DNA from: Cytobacillus firmus
GTDB taxonomy: Bacteria; Bacillota; Bacilli; Bacillales; Cytobacillaceae
DNA: 64,000 nucleotides
Assembly (NCBI RefSeq): GCF_023657595.1
Contig: NZ_CP098323.1
Span: 4,674,001 to 4,738,000, forward strand
Direction: 5' to 3'
Position 1 is the first letter of the stretch. Every line of letters starts with the position of its first letter. Shown here one piece after another: positions 17,514-27,009 of this stretch. Under the pieces are notes generated by a model. The model was not told the origin of the DNA, did no database searches, and saw nothing but the letters and a program-made list of their open reading frames with translations. A program made the translations under genes and the position numbers.

Positions 17514-18080
17514 CTACTTATAAACTTTTATAGTAACCGTTTTGCTGCCCCATTGCAGGGCTTTCTGTTTATTTGGAATGAAGACGTCAATTTTGTTGCC
17601 TCTTACAGCAGAACCTTTGTCCGCGGCAATTGCTTCCCCGTAACCTGGAACATATACTTTTGAACCCAGTGGGATGACTTTCGGATCGACTGAAATAACC
17701 TTGGCGTTCGGATTTTTTTTCAGGTTGATTCCTGTATAGGTAATGCCGCTGCAGCCTTTGCAGCTGGCAGTGTAGGCAGTCGCTTTCACTTTAATTTCTT
17801 TATAAGCTTTCTTTGATGCAGCCTTTACAGCTGTCTTTTTAGGTGCTGCAGCTTTCGCTGAAGCTCCGGTAACTTTAAGCACTTGCTTTGGTTTAATTGT
17901 ATCTGAAGATAATTTATTCCATGATTTGATTTGCTTTACGGTAACGTTATGTTTTTTAGAGATGGCCCAAAGCGTATCTCCCTTTTTTACTGTATACGTA
18001 TTTCCTGCGGCTGAAGTGACATTGGAAAATCCAAACGATAGAAAAACAGCTGTGATTAAATAGATTACTAATTTCTTCAT
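17514..18080 (-). CDS. Cell-wall protein with LysM and 3D domains (YocH-like)
   Basis: The 188-residue protein has a signal peptide (MKKLVIYLITAVFLSFGF, cleavage near SAAG), one LysM repeat at about 28-72 (YTVKKGDTLWAISKKHNVTV), an Ala/Lys linker, and a C-terminal 3D domain. The 3D domain shows ATAYTAS, a PLGSKVYVPGYG stretch and ADKGSAVRGNKIDVF, the last being the conserved acid motif of this double-psi barrel. Such proteins bind peptidoglycan and are thought to act like lytic transglycosylases during wall turnover. AAGGAG precedes ATG 18080. It is a single-gene unit closed by a strong terminator. B. subtilis YocH has two LysM repeats, so this is a shorter relative rather than a proven orthologue. 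Confidence 0.88.
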   Translation of the reverse strand: MKKLVIYLITAVFLSFGFSNVTSAAGNTYTVKKGDTLWAISKKHNVTVKQIKSWNKLSSDTIKPKQVLKVTGASAKAAAPKKTAVKAASKKAYKEIKVKATAYTASCKGCSGITYTGINLKKNPNAKVISVDPKVIPLGSKVYVPGYGEAIAADKGSAVRGNKIDVFIPNKQKALQWGSKTVTIKVYK

Positions 18081-18310
18081 GATATCTCCTTTATGTCCCT
18101 TGATAGGAACATATTAACACCATTAGATAACAGAAAGATGTCAGTAAAACTCTTTTTTTGTTACAAATTAAGACGTTTTTAATATATTTGTAATAAAAAT
18201 TACCAGATTTGCATTTGAAATTCATTATGCGTATTAATATTCTTTTGGATTTGCAGCTTAATGTGCCAGGAAAATAGTAAATTTAAAACTCTGTACCATT
18301 TTCTAACTAT

Positions 18311-18339
18311 TTGAACTATTGTTTATATCTCTTTATAAT
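18311..18339 (+). promoter_or_regulatory. Sigma-A promoter of the YfcC-type transporter
   Basis: TTGAAC (18311-18316), 17 bases and TATAAT (18334-18339). The expected start near 18346 leaves too short a leader for ATG 18360, which supports the downstream start at 18414. Confidence 0.75.
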
Positions 18340-18413
18340 AGACAGCAACTTCCTTTTACATGGTAATACTGCAGTTGTATAAAGGAAAAAACGAATGGAG
18401 GGATTTAAGAATA

Positions 18414-19835
18414 TTGAGAGCAGAGACATCGCAAGAAACAGGATTAGAAACTAATAAGAAAAGAAAATGGGAGATGCCGGATACTTATGTTATCCTCTTC
18501 GCTGTTTTATTAATGGCAGTAGCAGCTACTTATTTTGTGCCGGCCGGAGCTTTTGAAAGAGAAACCGTCGATGAGGTAGAACGAGTTGTACCAGGTACAT
18601 ATTCAGAAGCGGAAGGGAATCCGACTGGTTTTATGGATATATTCCTGGCACTTCAGGAAGGAATGGTCCAGTCTGGCGGCTTGATTTTTCTTGTTCTTTT
18701 TGCAGGCGGAGCCTTTGAGGTAGTTGAACGGTCAGGTGCTATCAAAGGAGGTATTCTACGTGCTGTTACCAAAACACAGGGAAAAGAATTCTGGCTTATC
18801 GCTGTTGTTTCTATCTTATTTGCATTAGGAGGGGCCGTCGGGGCTGTGGCCAATTCGGTTATCCCTTTTGTCGCAATCGGACTGATCATCACCCGGGCCC
18901 TCAAGCTTGATGCTCTTGTAGCAGTTTCCATTACGTTCGGGGCCACTTTTGCCGGCTTTAATGTCGGGTTCCTGAATCCCTATACGGTTGGCATCGCTCA
19001 ATCGATTGCCGATGTCCCCTTATTCTCCGGAATGGCCTTAAGGCTTATCGCATTTGTTGTAATCGTAGGTGTAACCATCCTCTACACCTGGCGCTATGCC
19101 AGGAAGGTCCTTGCTGATCCATCTAAAAGCCTGGTCGGAGTATCCAATGCAACATCCTCTTTAGATGACAATCTTGAAGCACCTTTCACAGGGCGGCATA
19201 AACTGATTCTCAGCTTTGTCGGATTGTCACTGCTATTTTTCATTTTTGCCACCATTCAATTCCAATGGACAATTAATCATATGGCTGCCTTTTTTATAAT
19301 CATTGGTCTCATTTCGGGTATTATTGCAGGCATGAATTATAATCAAGTGGCTTTAACCTTTTTGGAAGGCTGCCAAAAGCTTGTATACGGAGCATTAATT
19401 ATTGGTGTTGCCAGAGCCATTCTGATTGTCATGGAAAACGCAAGTATTCTCGATACATTTGTCCATGCACTTTCCGTTCCACTGGAAGGGCTATCCCCTA
19501 TCCTGGCGACAATCGGGATGTTTGTTTCCAATGCCATTCTAAATTTCCTTGTCCCATCGGGAAGCGGGCAAGCGATGATATCGATGCCTATCCTCGCTCC
19601 TCTGGCAGATATGATTGGGATTACCCGCCAGGTTGCGGTGCAGGCCTACCAGTTTGGTGATGGATTCACCAACAGTATCTTCCCGACATCAGGTCCGCTC
19701 ATGGCCAGCCTTGCCGTAGCCGGTGTACCTTGGATCAAATGGGCCAAGTGGATGATGCCGCTCTTCCTGATTTGGTGTGTGATTGCTGTTGTCATGCTTA
19801 GTGCCGGGGTTCTGATTAATTGGGGGCCTGTTTAA
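18414..19835 (+). CDS. YfcC-family membrane transporter (DcuC/ArcD-like)
   Basis: The TTG at 18414 is chosen because GGAGGG lies 11 bases upstream; ATG 18360 has no binding site and nearly coincides with the promoter. The 473-residue product has about 12 hydrophobic segments, beginning with WEMPDTYVILFAVLLMAVAATYFVPAGAFER, a phrase typical of the C4-dicarboxylate/basic amino-acid antiporter family (PF03606). The re-entrant motif FLVPSGSGQAMISMPILAPLAD is also conserved. Relatives carry amino acids, dipeptides or organic acids, and the sequence alone does not choose among them. The gene is alone between its own promoter and a terminator, so regulation is probably local. Confidence 0.85.
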   Translation: MRAETSQETGLETNKKRKWEMPDTYVILFAVLLMAVAATYFVPAGAFERETVDEVERVVPGTYSEAEGNPTGFMDIFLALQEGMVQSGGLIFLVLFAGGAFEVVERSGAIKGGILRAVTKTQGKEFWLIAVVSILFALGGAVGAVANSVIPFVAIGLIITRALKLDALVAVSITFGATFAGFNVGFLNPYTVGIAQSIADVPLFSGMALRLIAFVVIVGVTILYTWRYARKVLADPSKSLVGVSNATSSLDDNLEAPFTGRHKLILSFVGLSLLFFIFATIQFQWTINHMAAFFIIIGLISGIIAGMNYNQVALTFLEGCQKLVYGALIIGVARAILIVMENASILDTFVHALSVPLEGLSPILATIGMFVSNAILNFLVPSGSGQAMISMPILAPLADMIGITRQVAVQAYQFGDGFTNSIFPTSGPLMASLAVAGVPWIKWAKWMMPLFLIWCVIAVVMLSAGVLINWGPV

Positions 19836-19846
19836 TAAGAAGATTT

Positions 19847-19877
19847 AAGGCACCTTTACATGGGGTAAAGGTGCCTT
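19847..19877. terminator. Bidirectional terminator between transporter and cortex hydrolase
   Basis: A perfect 13-bp stem AAGGCACCTTTAC/GTAAAGGTGCCTT with a 5-base loop stands between two convergent genes. Confidence 0.88.
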
Positions 19878-19881
19878 ATAT

Positions 19882-20499
19882 TTAATAGGCAAATTTATGA
19901 TTGCCAATCTGTTTTATCACTGGACGAGTGAAAATCCATTGATCTGTCGCCGTATAAGGGTTGTAATAGTATGTAGCACCATTTGTGGGGTCCCAGCCAT
20001 CAAAAGCATCTTTTACTGCCTGGTAAGCTGTAGCATCCGGCTGCAGCCAGTACTGTCCGTCATTCACAGCTGTAATGGCATTCTTTTGGAAAATGACATT
20101 GGAGAGTGTATCCGGAAATTCATTTGACTCCATACGATTGAGAATGACAGCGGCAACTGCCACCTGGCCTTCATAGCTCTCTCCGCGCGCTTCCCCATAA
20201 ACGACATGAGCCAGCATGTCCACATTCCGAAGCATTTCTGCTGTGTTAACTCCTACGATGCCATCAGCCGCTAAACCGAAATCATATTGAAAGTTTCTAA
20301 CCGCGTTCTCTGTTACCATTCCATAATACCCTGTATGGTCTGTATTAAAATAACCAAGCTTTTGCAATGCTGATTGAATATATGTAACTTCCGGGCCTGC
20401 AGAGCCATTCTTTAAAACAGCAGCATCTGCTTTCGGCTGACTGAAGCTCAGCACAAATACCATTGCGGCAACGGCCGTAATCCACTTTATGTAATTCAT
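19882..20499 (-). CDS. SleB-like cell-wall (cortex) hydrolase, short YkvT-like form
   Basis: This 205-residue protein has a signal peptide (to about residue 27, ADAA), an N-terminal peptidoglycan-binding domain (about 30-90, SAGPEVTYIQSALQKLGYF) and a C-terminal Hydrolase_2 domain (about 95-205) with VVYGEARGESYEGQVAVAAVILNR. The Glu of YGEARGE is the expected catalytic acid of SleB/CwlJ germination enzymes. Full SleB proteins are longer and are normally followed by ypeB. Here there is no ypeB and the linker is short, as I recall for B. subtilis YkvT. AGGAGTG precedes ATG 20499. A role in spore cortex or vegetative wall breakdown is inferred from the family. Confidence 0.85.
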   Translation of the reverse strand: MNYIKWITAVAAMVFVLSFSQPKADAAVLKNGSAGPEVTYIQSALQKLGYFNTDHTGYYGMVTENAVRNFQYDFGLAADGIVGVNTAEMLRNVDMLAHVVYGEARGESYEGQVAVAAVILNRMESNEFPDTLSNVIFQKNAITAVNDGQYWLQPDATAYQAVKDAFDGWDPTNGATYYYNPYTATDQWIFTRPVIKQIGNHKFAY

Positions 20500-20642
20500 T
20501 TGGACACTCCTCTTTATGTTTTTTAGAACTCAACTGCCCTCCTTTTGATAAGGGTAATAAGAGTACCTTTGCTTGTTTCCCTATATGATCCATTAGAAAA
20601 CTCGGTCAAATGGTTTAATTTTCCGGATAGGTCAAAGGGATA

Positions 20643-20671
20643 GAAAAAGCCGCTCTCTATAAAGAACGGCT
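20643..20671 (-). terminator. Terminator of the chemoreceptor gene
   Basis: On the minus strand a stem AGCCGTTCT/AGAGCGGCT-like (9 bp with one wobble) is followed by TTTTTC, seven bases past the stop. Confidence 0.8.
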
Positions 20672-20677
20672 CCCCAT

Positions 20678-22414
20678 TTATAATTTAAACTTCTCCACCG
20701 ACTGTTCCAGCTGTTTAGAAAGACTGCTCAGCTGAAGAGTCAGTTCTGAAATCTTTTCTACCGCATTCTCCTGCTGGTCTGTTGAGGCTGCGACCTCCCG
20801 GGAAATTTGCGCTGTGTCTTTAGATAGACCCGCAAATTCATCAATGGATGCAGAGATCTCTTCTGATCCGGCTGATAACTCTTCTGTTACAGCAGAAACC
20901 TCCTGAATTTCCCCGGTAACTCCTTCAACCGCATGCAGAATCTGATTGAATTTCTCGCCGGCGCTATTAACCAGAACTGTGCCTTCTTCCACTTTGCCGG
21001 AGCTCGCATGCATATTTCCGACTGCCTGTTCAATAGACGATCTAAAGTGATTTAGCTTTTCGGCAATTTGTGCAGCTGATGCTTTTGAACCTTCAGCCAG
21101 CTTTTTAACCTCCTGGGATACAACCGCGAAGCCTTTGCCATGTTCTCCTGCCCGTGCAGCTTCAATGGCTGCATTTAATGCAAGCAGATTGGTTTGCTCC
21201 GCTATGCCGGATATCAGGTTCACGATATCCTCAATTTCAATAGCCTGCGTACCCAGCTCTTCTATAAATAGAGATGAATCATTTACGGTCTTTTTAATCT
21301 CATTGATCTGCCGGATGATGGACTGAATTTCATCAAATCCTTCTTTTACCTGATGTGTAACTGTATTGGATTGTTCGCTCACATCTGTGGAAGCCTCCGC
21401 AATGCGCTGAATGCCTATAGCCATTTCTTCTATTGCTTTTGCAGATTCCTCGCTTCTGATCAGCTGTGTATCAGTAGCCCCTGCCACTTCCTGAATCCCT
21501 CTGACAATCAGGCTGCTGGCCTGGCTGATTTCTTCCATCTTGTTTTCTATTTTCCCTGAGGAAACCAGGAGTGCTTCTGAGGATGATTTTATGTCTTCAA
21601 CCATCTCCTTCGTAGATTGTGTCATTTTTTTGAAAGACTCTGTCACATGTCTAATTTCGTCATTTCCTTTTACTTTAATCGAACTTGCCTTCTCTTCTGC
21701 TCCGCGAAGATCGCCATCAGCCATTAATTGAGCGGCTGAACTGATGCTTTGCAGCGGGTGCAGTCTTTTTTTGACGAACCAGGCCAGAATGGTAACCACA
21801 ACAAGGATTAACAGTATATTTATCACCAGGTTCATCGGCAGCACTTCCAGGAGTACTTGATCTGAAATGCTGTTAACATTCTCTGCATTAATATCGACAC
21901 CCAATATCCCGATTACTTTTCCATCTGATTTAATGGGTACGAATGCTGAAAGATAGTCTCCATATTCCGGATCATGAACGATCGGTGAACTTGATCCTTT
22001 TCCATCCAGGACAGGAGAAATATCTTCATATGTTGTAGCCGTTGTCGGTGTTTTAATGTCTGCAGCAATATCGGAGTCCTTCGGCAGGCCATCAACCATT
22101 ATAAAGAGTTCTTTCTTGTCGGAATCAGCCATTAACGTATATACGTAAAACGCGCCTGTCTTCTCGCGAAAATCATTCAGCTGCTCCCGAAGGTCCCAAT
22201 AGGTTTCCGACTGATTGGGATTCTTTAAAAAATCATCATATTTTTCGGTATCCATCTTTGAAGCTATATTATCTGCAATGCTTAAACTAAAATTTTCAAT
22301 AGAGGACTCTACTGAATTTTTCGTGCTCAAGTAGAGCATAGCAATATTGCCGAGTAATACAATTGCCATTCCAAGAGCCATGACCAATGCAATTCTAGCG
22401 CTGAGTTTTTTCAT
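20678..22414 (-). CDS. Transmembrane methyl-accepting chemotaxis protein
   Basis: ATG 22414 is the start, with GGAG eight bases upstream; the in-frame GTG nine bases earlier overlaps that site. The 578-residue protein has two membrane helices (about 10-30 and 193-215) bracketing an extracellular sensor domain of about 160 residues, which contains [23 protein letters not shown] and [14 protein letters not shown] and looks like a Cache-type ligand domain. A HAMP segment follows. The signalling domain carries the hairpin tip [30 protein letters not shown] that contacts CheA and CheW. Glu/Gln-rich methylation helices flank it. No other chemotaxis gene is nearby. The ligand is unknown. Confidence 0.92.
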   Translation of the reverse strand: MKKLSARIALVMALGMAIVLLGNIAMLYLSTKNSVESSIENFSLSIADNIASKMDTEKYDDFLKNPNQSETYWDLREQLNDFREKTGAFYVYTLMADSDKKELFIMVDGLPKDSDIAADIKTPTTATTYEDISPVLDGKGSSSPIVHDPEYGDYLSAFVPIKSDGKVIGILGVDINAENVNSISDQVLLEVLPMNLVINILLILVVVTILAWFVKKRLHPLQSISSAAQLMADGDLRGAEEKASSIKVKGNDEIRHVTESFKKMTQSTKEMVEDIKSSSEALLVSSGKIENKMEEISQASSLIVRGIQEVAGATDTQLIRSEESAKAIEEMAIGIQRIAEASTDVSEQSNTVTHQVKEGFDEIQSIIRQINEIKKTVNDSSLFIEELGTQAIEIEDIVNLISGIAEQTNLLALNAAIEAARAGEHGKGFAVVSQEVKKLAEGSKASAAQIAEKLNHFRSSIEQAVGNMHASSGKVEEGTVLVNSAGEKFNQILHAVEGVTGEIQEVSAVTEELSAGSEEISASIDEFAGLSKDTAQISREVAASTDQQENAVEKISELTLQLSSLSKQLEQSVEKFKL

Positions 22415-22535
22415 ATATTTCACTCCATTAGTAAATATTTCATATATGAATTATAACTTTTAACCTAGTTAAATAGCACTAGAAAAATCAGGAAAAACAA
22501 AAAATACTGAAACCATTCCGGCTCCAGCATCTCTC

Positions 22536-23729
22536 TTAATCTATCATCATCTTCAAAAAACTCTTGCCTTCCTCAGTGGCAGGCAGTCCAAAAAACTCGC
22601 TGAATGTCGCCCCAACGTCCGCCATCGAATTGCGCTTTCCGATGTTAACCGGTTTTATCCGCTTACCGGCAGCGAGGATCGGAACGTATTCTCTCGTGTG
22701 GTTGGAGTGTCCGATGGTCGGGTCGTTGCCATGGTCAGCCATGATAATTATTAGATCTTCCTCTGCCATCTTGGGCAGGAATTCTCTGAGCCACTGGTCG
22801 GTTGTATTGAGCAGACTCGCATACCATTCTGTATCTTCCGCATGGCCTGCCAAATCTGTCTCTTGTACATTTACCAGAAACGCGGCATCCTCTTTTTCTT
22901 TTAAATAGGAATTCTCTAAAGCTTGCAGAACCTTTTCAGTATCAACGATAGGGTCTGCCGGCCCCTCGCCATGCAGGACATCTGCCGTTTTGCCAATCCG
23001 ATGGACTTTGAGCCCATGCCGGGCAGCGATCATCGGAAATTGTCCGTCTATGTTTACGCCGTAGCCCATGTGATAGACTTCATAGCCTTTTCCGTACACC
23101 TTGGCCTTCGGGGCATCCACTCCCCACTGGCCTGGATTTTTTTCATGTACAACTGACAGGATATGTCCAATGGTTGTATAGGGTCCTCCAAAAGCAATGA
23201 CCCGGCTGGTATCTACATTCTGGCGGACAATTTTCCCGACTTCCTTTAACTCCTGGAAAGGCATTTTATTAAAATCAGCAGTTAGATTGATGATATTTCC
23301 CAGTGAGGACTCAAGATTATCCCCGATGACACAGGCACCATTTACTAATAGAACCGGCCGGTCATTCCATGGGTATTCAACCTGATAGCCTGCTTTAGTT
23401 AATGCCTTGGCCAGATCTGGATGAATATCTTTCATCAGTCTTTTATTCGAGCGCTTCGGGCAGCTCCCGGCAATTTCCTGGTGCCCGAGGTACGTGTCTG
23501 CCCCGTGATGTGCCAATGCCGAGAAGCCGTAAGCATTGGCAGGGGCTTTCTTCCCATCCACAAGCGCTCCCAGCCCAAGCTTATATAGAGTCGGTATTTC
23601 TAAAAAATCAGCCGATTCCCGAATATGCTTATAGGTATTGGCCCTGCAGTCAGAAGGGCTGAACTCTCCGCAATCCTCCATTGCACCGATGCCAAAGCTG
23701 TCAATCACCAGCAGAATTGCTTTTGCCAT
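22536..23729 (-). CDS. yhfW: YhfW-type phosphopentomutase-like enzyme
   Basis: ATG 23729 is preferred because AGAGGAAG lies about 9 bases upstream; a GTG at 23738 sits only two bases from that site. The 397-residue protein belongs to the alkaline-phosphatase superfamily branch that includes DeoB: LLVIDSFGIGAMED holds the first metal Asp (residue 10), LIIIMADHGNDPTIGHSNHTREYVPIL holds the second metal cluster, and GADTYLGHQEIAG corresponds to the phospho-Thr region of DeoB (DTTTGHWE-like). It is the last gene of the yhf cluster and starts two bases after the yhfX stop. A phosphomutase role on an unidentified sugar phosphate is inferred; true DeoB is unlikely because of the altered active-site loop and the context. 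Confidence 0.82.
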   Translation of the reverse strand: MAKAILLVIDSFGIGAMEDCGEFSPSDCRANTYKHIRESADFLEIPTLYKLGLGALVDGKKAPANAYGFSALAHHGADTYLGHQEIAGSCPKRSNKRLMKDIHPDLAKALTKAGYQVEYPWNDRPVLLVNGACVIGDNLESSLGNIINLTADFNKMPFQELKEVGKIVRQNVDTSRVIAFGGPYTTIGHILSVVHEKNPGQWGVDAPKAKVYGKGYEVYHMGYGVNIDGQFPMIAARHGLKVHRIGKTADVLHGEGPADPIVDTEKVLQALENSYLKEKEDAAFLVNVQETDLAGHAEDTEWYASLLNTTDQWLREFLPKMAEEDLIIIMADHGNDPTIGHSNHTREYVPILAAGKRIKPVNIGKRNSMADVGATFSEFFGLPATEEGKSFLKMMID

Positions 23730-23731
23730 CC

Positions 23732-24892
23732 TTACCACTTCCTCTCAAAGTGAACCAATTCCGGCTTTCCGCTTTGAATTCCTTTAACCAGGGCAATATG
23801 GGCCCTTGTGACGAACACCTGGGTGCGGAAAGAGAAAACAGCTGTATCGCCTTCAGAAACCTGAAAGCCGTTCGGTTTCTCAATCGCACCATAGTAATCA
23901 ATTGCTTCAGGAGCCGGTTCGATTGCTTTTACATACTGGTTAAGTATGTCTTTTTCATTATTACCGACAAGACACCCGGTTAAATGGGAACGGCCGTAAT
24001 AGCCCCCGCCGATGACGTAATACTGCTCCTGGTCCTGGTGGGACACTTCGGTTACATATACAATGGCAGGTTTCTCGTGGAGATCCCGGTACGCGTGCAG
24101 CGGGGTCGTTCCGGTAAGGGCATGTCCCGGTTCTCCATGTGTTACACCCTGTTCTGCCAGGAACGGTATGGTTTCACAGCTGGTCGCACTTGGACCGTTT
24201 ACCTGTTTTACAGTAATGCCCTTTTTCTCCAGAATGCCTTTTGCTTTTAAAAGGGTTGTAAAGTTAGGAGTCGGTTCCATGCTTTTCTTATCTTCAGATA
24301 GCTGAAAGTTCGGAAAGGTTGTGACGCCTGCTACGTTAATCCCGGGAAGCCCGGCCAGTTCGGGAAGCTCTTCATCCAGCTTTTCCAATCGAAATCCGCC
24401 CTGCTGTCCGGGATAAATCATATCGCCTTCTGCATATACCCTGAGAAGTACATCCTGCACCCTTCCTGATTGAACAGCCGCATCAGACAGCTGTCTGGCA
24501 CGCGCTAGGGAAAATAGGGTAATGACCTCAGGATTCCATGACAGCACTTCCGGCCACTGATTTTTCCCCGGCTGGACCAGGTGGCCGACGTTCCCCATTT
24601 TTACGCCGCCTTCTGCCAGTGTTTTGGCTTCATCGAATTCAACAGCAACCGCCTTTTCAATGCCGTGCTCTGCAATAAACTTTCCTATAAATGGAAGCCT
24701 TCCAAGCTGCTTGCTCATGAAATAAAGCGTAAAGTCATGATTTTTTGCCGTTTCTGCCAGAGCTGCCACATTCTCTCCGAGTATATCGAGGTCAATCACG
24801 TACGTATTCGGGGGTATCTGCCCACTTTGATGCAGGGTGACACCTGATTGAATCAGCTTAGGATTTCTGCGCTTTGTTACATCTAAAAACAT
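23732..24892 (-). CDS. yhfX: YhfX-type PLP protein, alanine-racemase-like fold III
   Basis: This 386-residue protein starts with a TIM-barrel domain of the alanine racemase N-terminal family. The PLP lysine is Lys61 in LYFMSKQLGR. Further barrel motifs include VAVEFDEAKTLAEGG, GGFRLEKLDEELPELAGLPGINVAGVTTFPNF and NGPSATSCETIPFLAEQGVTHGEPGHALTGTTP, the last a typical phosphate-binding and dimer region. GGGGGAAA precedes ATG 24892. The gene lies between yhfS and yhfW in a single transcript. The E. coli homologue is annotated as a racemase-like protein of unknown substrate. Racemisation or decarboxylation of an amino-bearing intermediate is possible. Confidence 0.82.
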   Translation of the reverse strand: MFLDVTKRRNPKLIQSGVTLHQSGQIPPNTYVIDLDILGENVAALAETAKNHDFTLYFMSKQLGRLPFIGKFIAEHGIEKAVAVEFDEAKTLAEGGVKMGNVGHLVQPGKNQWPEVLSWNPEVITLFSLARARQLSDAAVQSGRVQDVLLRVYAEGDMIYPGQQGGFRLEKLDEELPELAGLPGINVAGVTTFPNFQLSEDKKSMEPTPNFTTLLKAKGILEKKGITVKQVNGPSATSCETIPFLAEQGVTHGEPGHALTGTTPLHAYRDLHEKPAIVYVTEVSHQDQEQYYVIGGGYYGRSHLTGCLVGNNEKDILNQYVKAIEPAPEAIDYYGAIEKPNGFQVSEGDTAVFSFRTQVFVTRAHIALVKGIQSGKPELVHFERKW

Positions 24893-24919
24893 GGAAGTTT
24901 CCCCCTTTATTTACGGGTA

Positions 24920-26062
24920 TCAACGATGCTGCACTTCTTTTGCAATAGGAATCACTTTTTCGAGAATGCCGATAATCGTGTCTGCTCCTGATTTCATCGG
25001 ATTGATGCGCAGGCCATATTCCTTCAGCTCGGGCTGTGCTTCCAAAAAGCTGCCGGAAACGCGGTAAATCATCGGTATGATTTCATATTTTGATTCCGCC
25101 CCAACCGGATGGGTGGCCGCTCCATGCTCGTCACTGATGCTGATCACGCTTTGGGCAATCGGATTTTCCAGCTCTACAATGACGTTTTTGGATTGGGCAT
25201 TCGTCATGTAAGCGGCACGAATTCCGTTCACAGCGCCTTCATTCAGACGGCGGCAAAGTTCTTCCACCTGCTCATTCTGAATAGCCAGCGAGACAGGCGC
25301 GAAGGTCATCATTCTTAATAGCTCCATGGCTTCGTAGCCCTGTACCTGGCCGCCTCCCGAGTAGTTATTGTGATGCACCCGTTCGATGGCGTCTTTTTTG
25401 CCGGCTATGACGGCAATTCCTTCCGGCCCGAGAAGCTTAAATCCCGAAAAGGTTGAGTAATCCGCTCCTAATTCCACGCCAATTCCCTTTGTCTTCAATG
25501 CACAATAATTGTCATCCACGACAATTGGAAGATCCGGGCGTTCTTCCTTCACAGCTTTGATGACTTCGGCCAATTGGTAATGATCTGCAGGCTGCTGGCG
25601 GGCATGCTGAATATAGAAAACTTTAGGACTTTGATTAGTTCTGATGGCTGTTCTGACTTCCTCAAGATGGTTGTAATCTGCCTGGACTGTTTTGATGCCT
25701 AAGATTCTTAACGTTTCCTTTGTCGTCGTATAAACAGGGGCCGTGTGAATGAACATTTCATCTCCAGGAGACAGAAGCATGCTTAGAATATTGCGGATCG
25801 CGCCTGTTCCGGCTCCCCTGACAAGGGCACAGTCTTCTGTTTCAAAGAAATCAGCCAGAACTCTTTCAACAAGATACGTTTGTTCCGGACGCTTATATAT
25901 GGGGGAAACTCCAAGGTCTCCCATCGAAAGAAATTGCCTGCCCTTGAAATGGCGGCTCATACTGTCAACCAGTTTGAATTGTTTTTCCTGTGCTTCCTGT
26001 ATGGATAAGCTTGGCAAAACTGAATTTGCGTACTTTAATTGGGCTCGGTTGTATGTGGACAC
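24920..26062 (-). CDS. yhfS: YhfS-type PLP-dependent aminotransferase/lyase (fold I)
   Basis: The 380-residue protein has the fold-I PLP signature: the phosphate loop VRGAGTGAIRNIL near residue 85, the Asp that contacts the pyridine nitrogen in VVDDNY near residue 183, and the Schiff-base Lys209 in SGFKLLGPEG. Translation starts at GTG 26062, whose first base overlaps the last base of the php stop codon (TAGTG). AAGGGAG about ten bases upstream serves as binding site, which implies translational coupling. Relatives of YhfS resemble cystathionine-type or selenocysteine-type lyases as well as transaminases, so the reaction is uncertain. It belongs to the yhf/php pathway. Confidence 0.82.
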   Translation of the reverse strand: MSTYNRAQLKYANSVLPSLSIQEAQEKQFKLVDSMSRHFKGRQFLSMGDLGVSPIYKRPEQTYLVERVLADFFETEDCALVRGAGTGAIRNILSMLLSPGDEMFIHTAPVYTTTKETLRILGIKTVQADYNHLEEVRTAIRTNQSPKVFYIQHARQQPADHYQLAEVIKAVKEERPDLPIVVDDNYCALKTKGIGVELGADYSTFSGFKLLGPEGIAVIAGKKDAIERVHHNNYSGGGQVQGYEAMELLRMMTFAPVSLAIQNEQVEELCRRLNEGAVNGIRAAYMTNAQSKNVIVELENPIAQSVISISDEHGAATHPVGAESKYEIIPMIYRVSGSFLEAQPELKEYGLRINPMKSGADTIIGILEKVIPIAKEVQHR

Positions 26063-26979
26063 TATGATCGCTCCCTTATTGAAAAAGCTCTGGATGGATT
26101 AACGGTCAAAAATTGATGAAGGATGCTTTCCGGCACTCCGGATTTCTTCAATTTTGGAATAAACGTCTCAAGCACAAGACCGTAGCCCGGGCCTCCGTTC
26201 TTCTTCCAATGGGATTTGCGGGTTAAGTCAGCTGACAGAAGAATTTGCTTCTCATATCCGCGGTTTATAAAATCAATAAGAAAGTCAGCTCTATCTTCAT
26301 CGGGACGGTAATTATTTTTTCCAATCGTATCAAACGCGATATAGGCTCCTGTTTCCAAAACAGCGAGAACTTCGTCTTTATTCGGGTTGAGGTCCTGATG
26401 GCCGATGATGATCTGATCAGCCGGCAGGCCATGCTTCGTCAGCAGCTGCACCTGCTCAAGCCCGAGTGTTCCGAGCGTTGTATGAGTGGTCACCGGAAGG
26501 CCGGTTTCGGTACCGGCCATGGCGGCACCAATTAACAGCTCACGTTCGATCGGCTTCATTTCATTTTTGCTTGTGCCCACTTCCCCGATGACACCCGGAA
26601 GTATGCCCGTATCAGCAATCCCTTCCTTGGCTTCTTTTATAAAATGCTGTGCAAACTGCTCCGCTTTCCAGCCGTCTGCAAAATCCGGGATATAAGGATC
26701 TTTATAAAAGCCTGTGCATGTAATAAGGTGAACCCCGGTTGCCTCGCTCAGCCTTTTTAGCACAAGAGCATCCCGGCCCATGCCGTCATTTGTCACTTCC
26801 ACCATTGACCTTCCGCCGAGACGATAGAAATCCTCCAGTTCCTCACGCATGCCCTGTTCATCATCCAGAATCGTATCCGGATCTTTTTTCACTCGCGAAA
26901 GATCAATGGAGAGATGCTCGTGAGCCGAGCAAATCCCCAATTCTTCCGGAGCAATTTTTCCAAGTACGGTTTGTATCAT
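26062..26979 (-). CDS. php: Phosphotriesterase homology protein (Php), amidohydrolase superfamily
   Basis: The metal centre of this 305-residue TIM-barrel protein can be read off: His20 and His22 (AHEH), Glu133 in GVIGEVG replacing the carbamylated lysine of classic phosphotriesterase, His166 (TTHT), His194 (IGHQD) and Asp251 (SADLT). A Glu bridge is, as I recall, the state found in E. coli Php. ATG 26979 follows GGAG. The gene is translationally coupled to yhfS. Members of this COG1735 group include lactonases for phosphorylated sugar lactones, so ring opening of a lactone is a fair hypothesis, but the substrate here is unknown. Confidence 0.87.
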   Translation of the reverse strand: MIQTVLGKIAPEELGICSAHEHLSIDLSRVKKDPDTILDDEQGMREELEDFYRLGGRSMVEVTNDGMGRDALVLKRLSEATGVHLITCTGFYKDPYIPDFADGWKAEQFAQHFIKEAKEGIADTGILPGVIGEVGTSKNEMKPIERELLIGAAMAGTETGLPVTTHTTLGTLGLEQVQLLTKHGLPADQIIIGHQDLNPNKDEVLAVLETGAYIAFDTIGKNNYRPDEDRADFLIDFINRGYEKQILLSADLTRKSHWKKNGGPGYGLVLETFIPKLKKSGVPESILHQFLTVNPSRAFSIRERS

Positions 26980-27009
26980 GGCTGTCCGCTCCGTTCTCTT
27001 TAATGTTTT

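Noticed and set aside
19882-20499. Truncated sleB pseudogene
   Set aside because: Signal peptide, binding domain and complete catalytic domain are present; the short length fits YkvT-type proteins.
22536-23729. True phosphopentomutase deoB
   Set aside because: The active-site loop differs and all neighbours belong to the yhf cluster.
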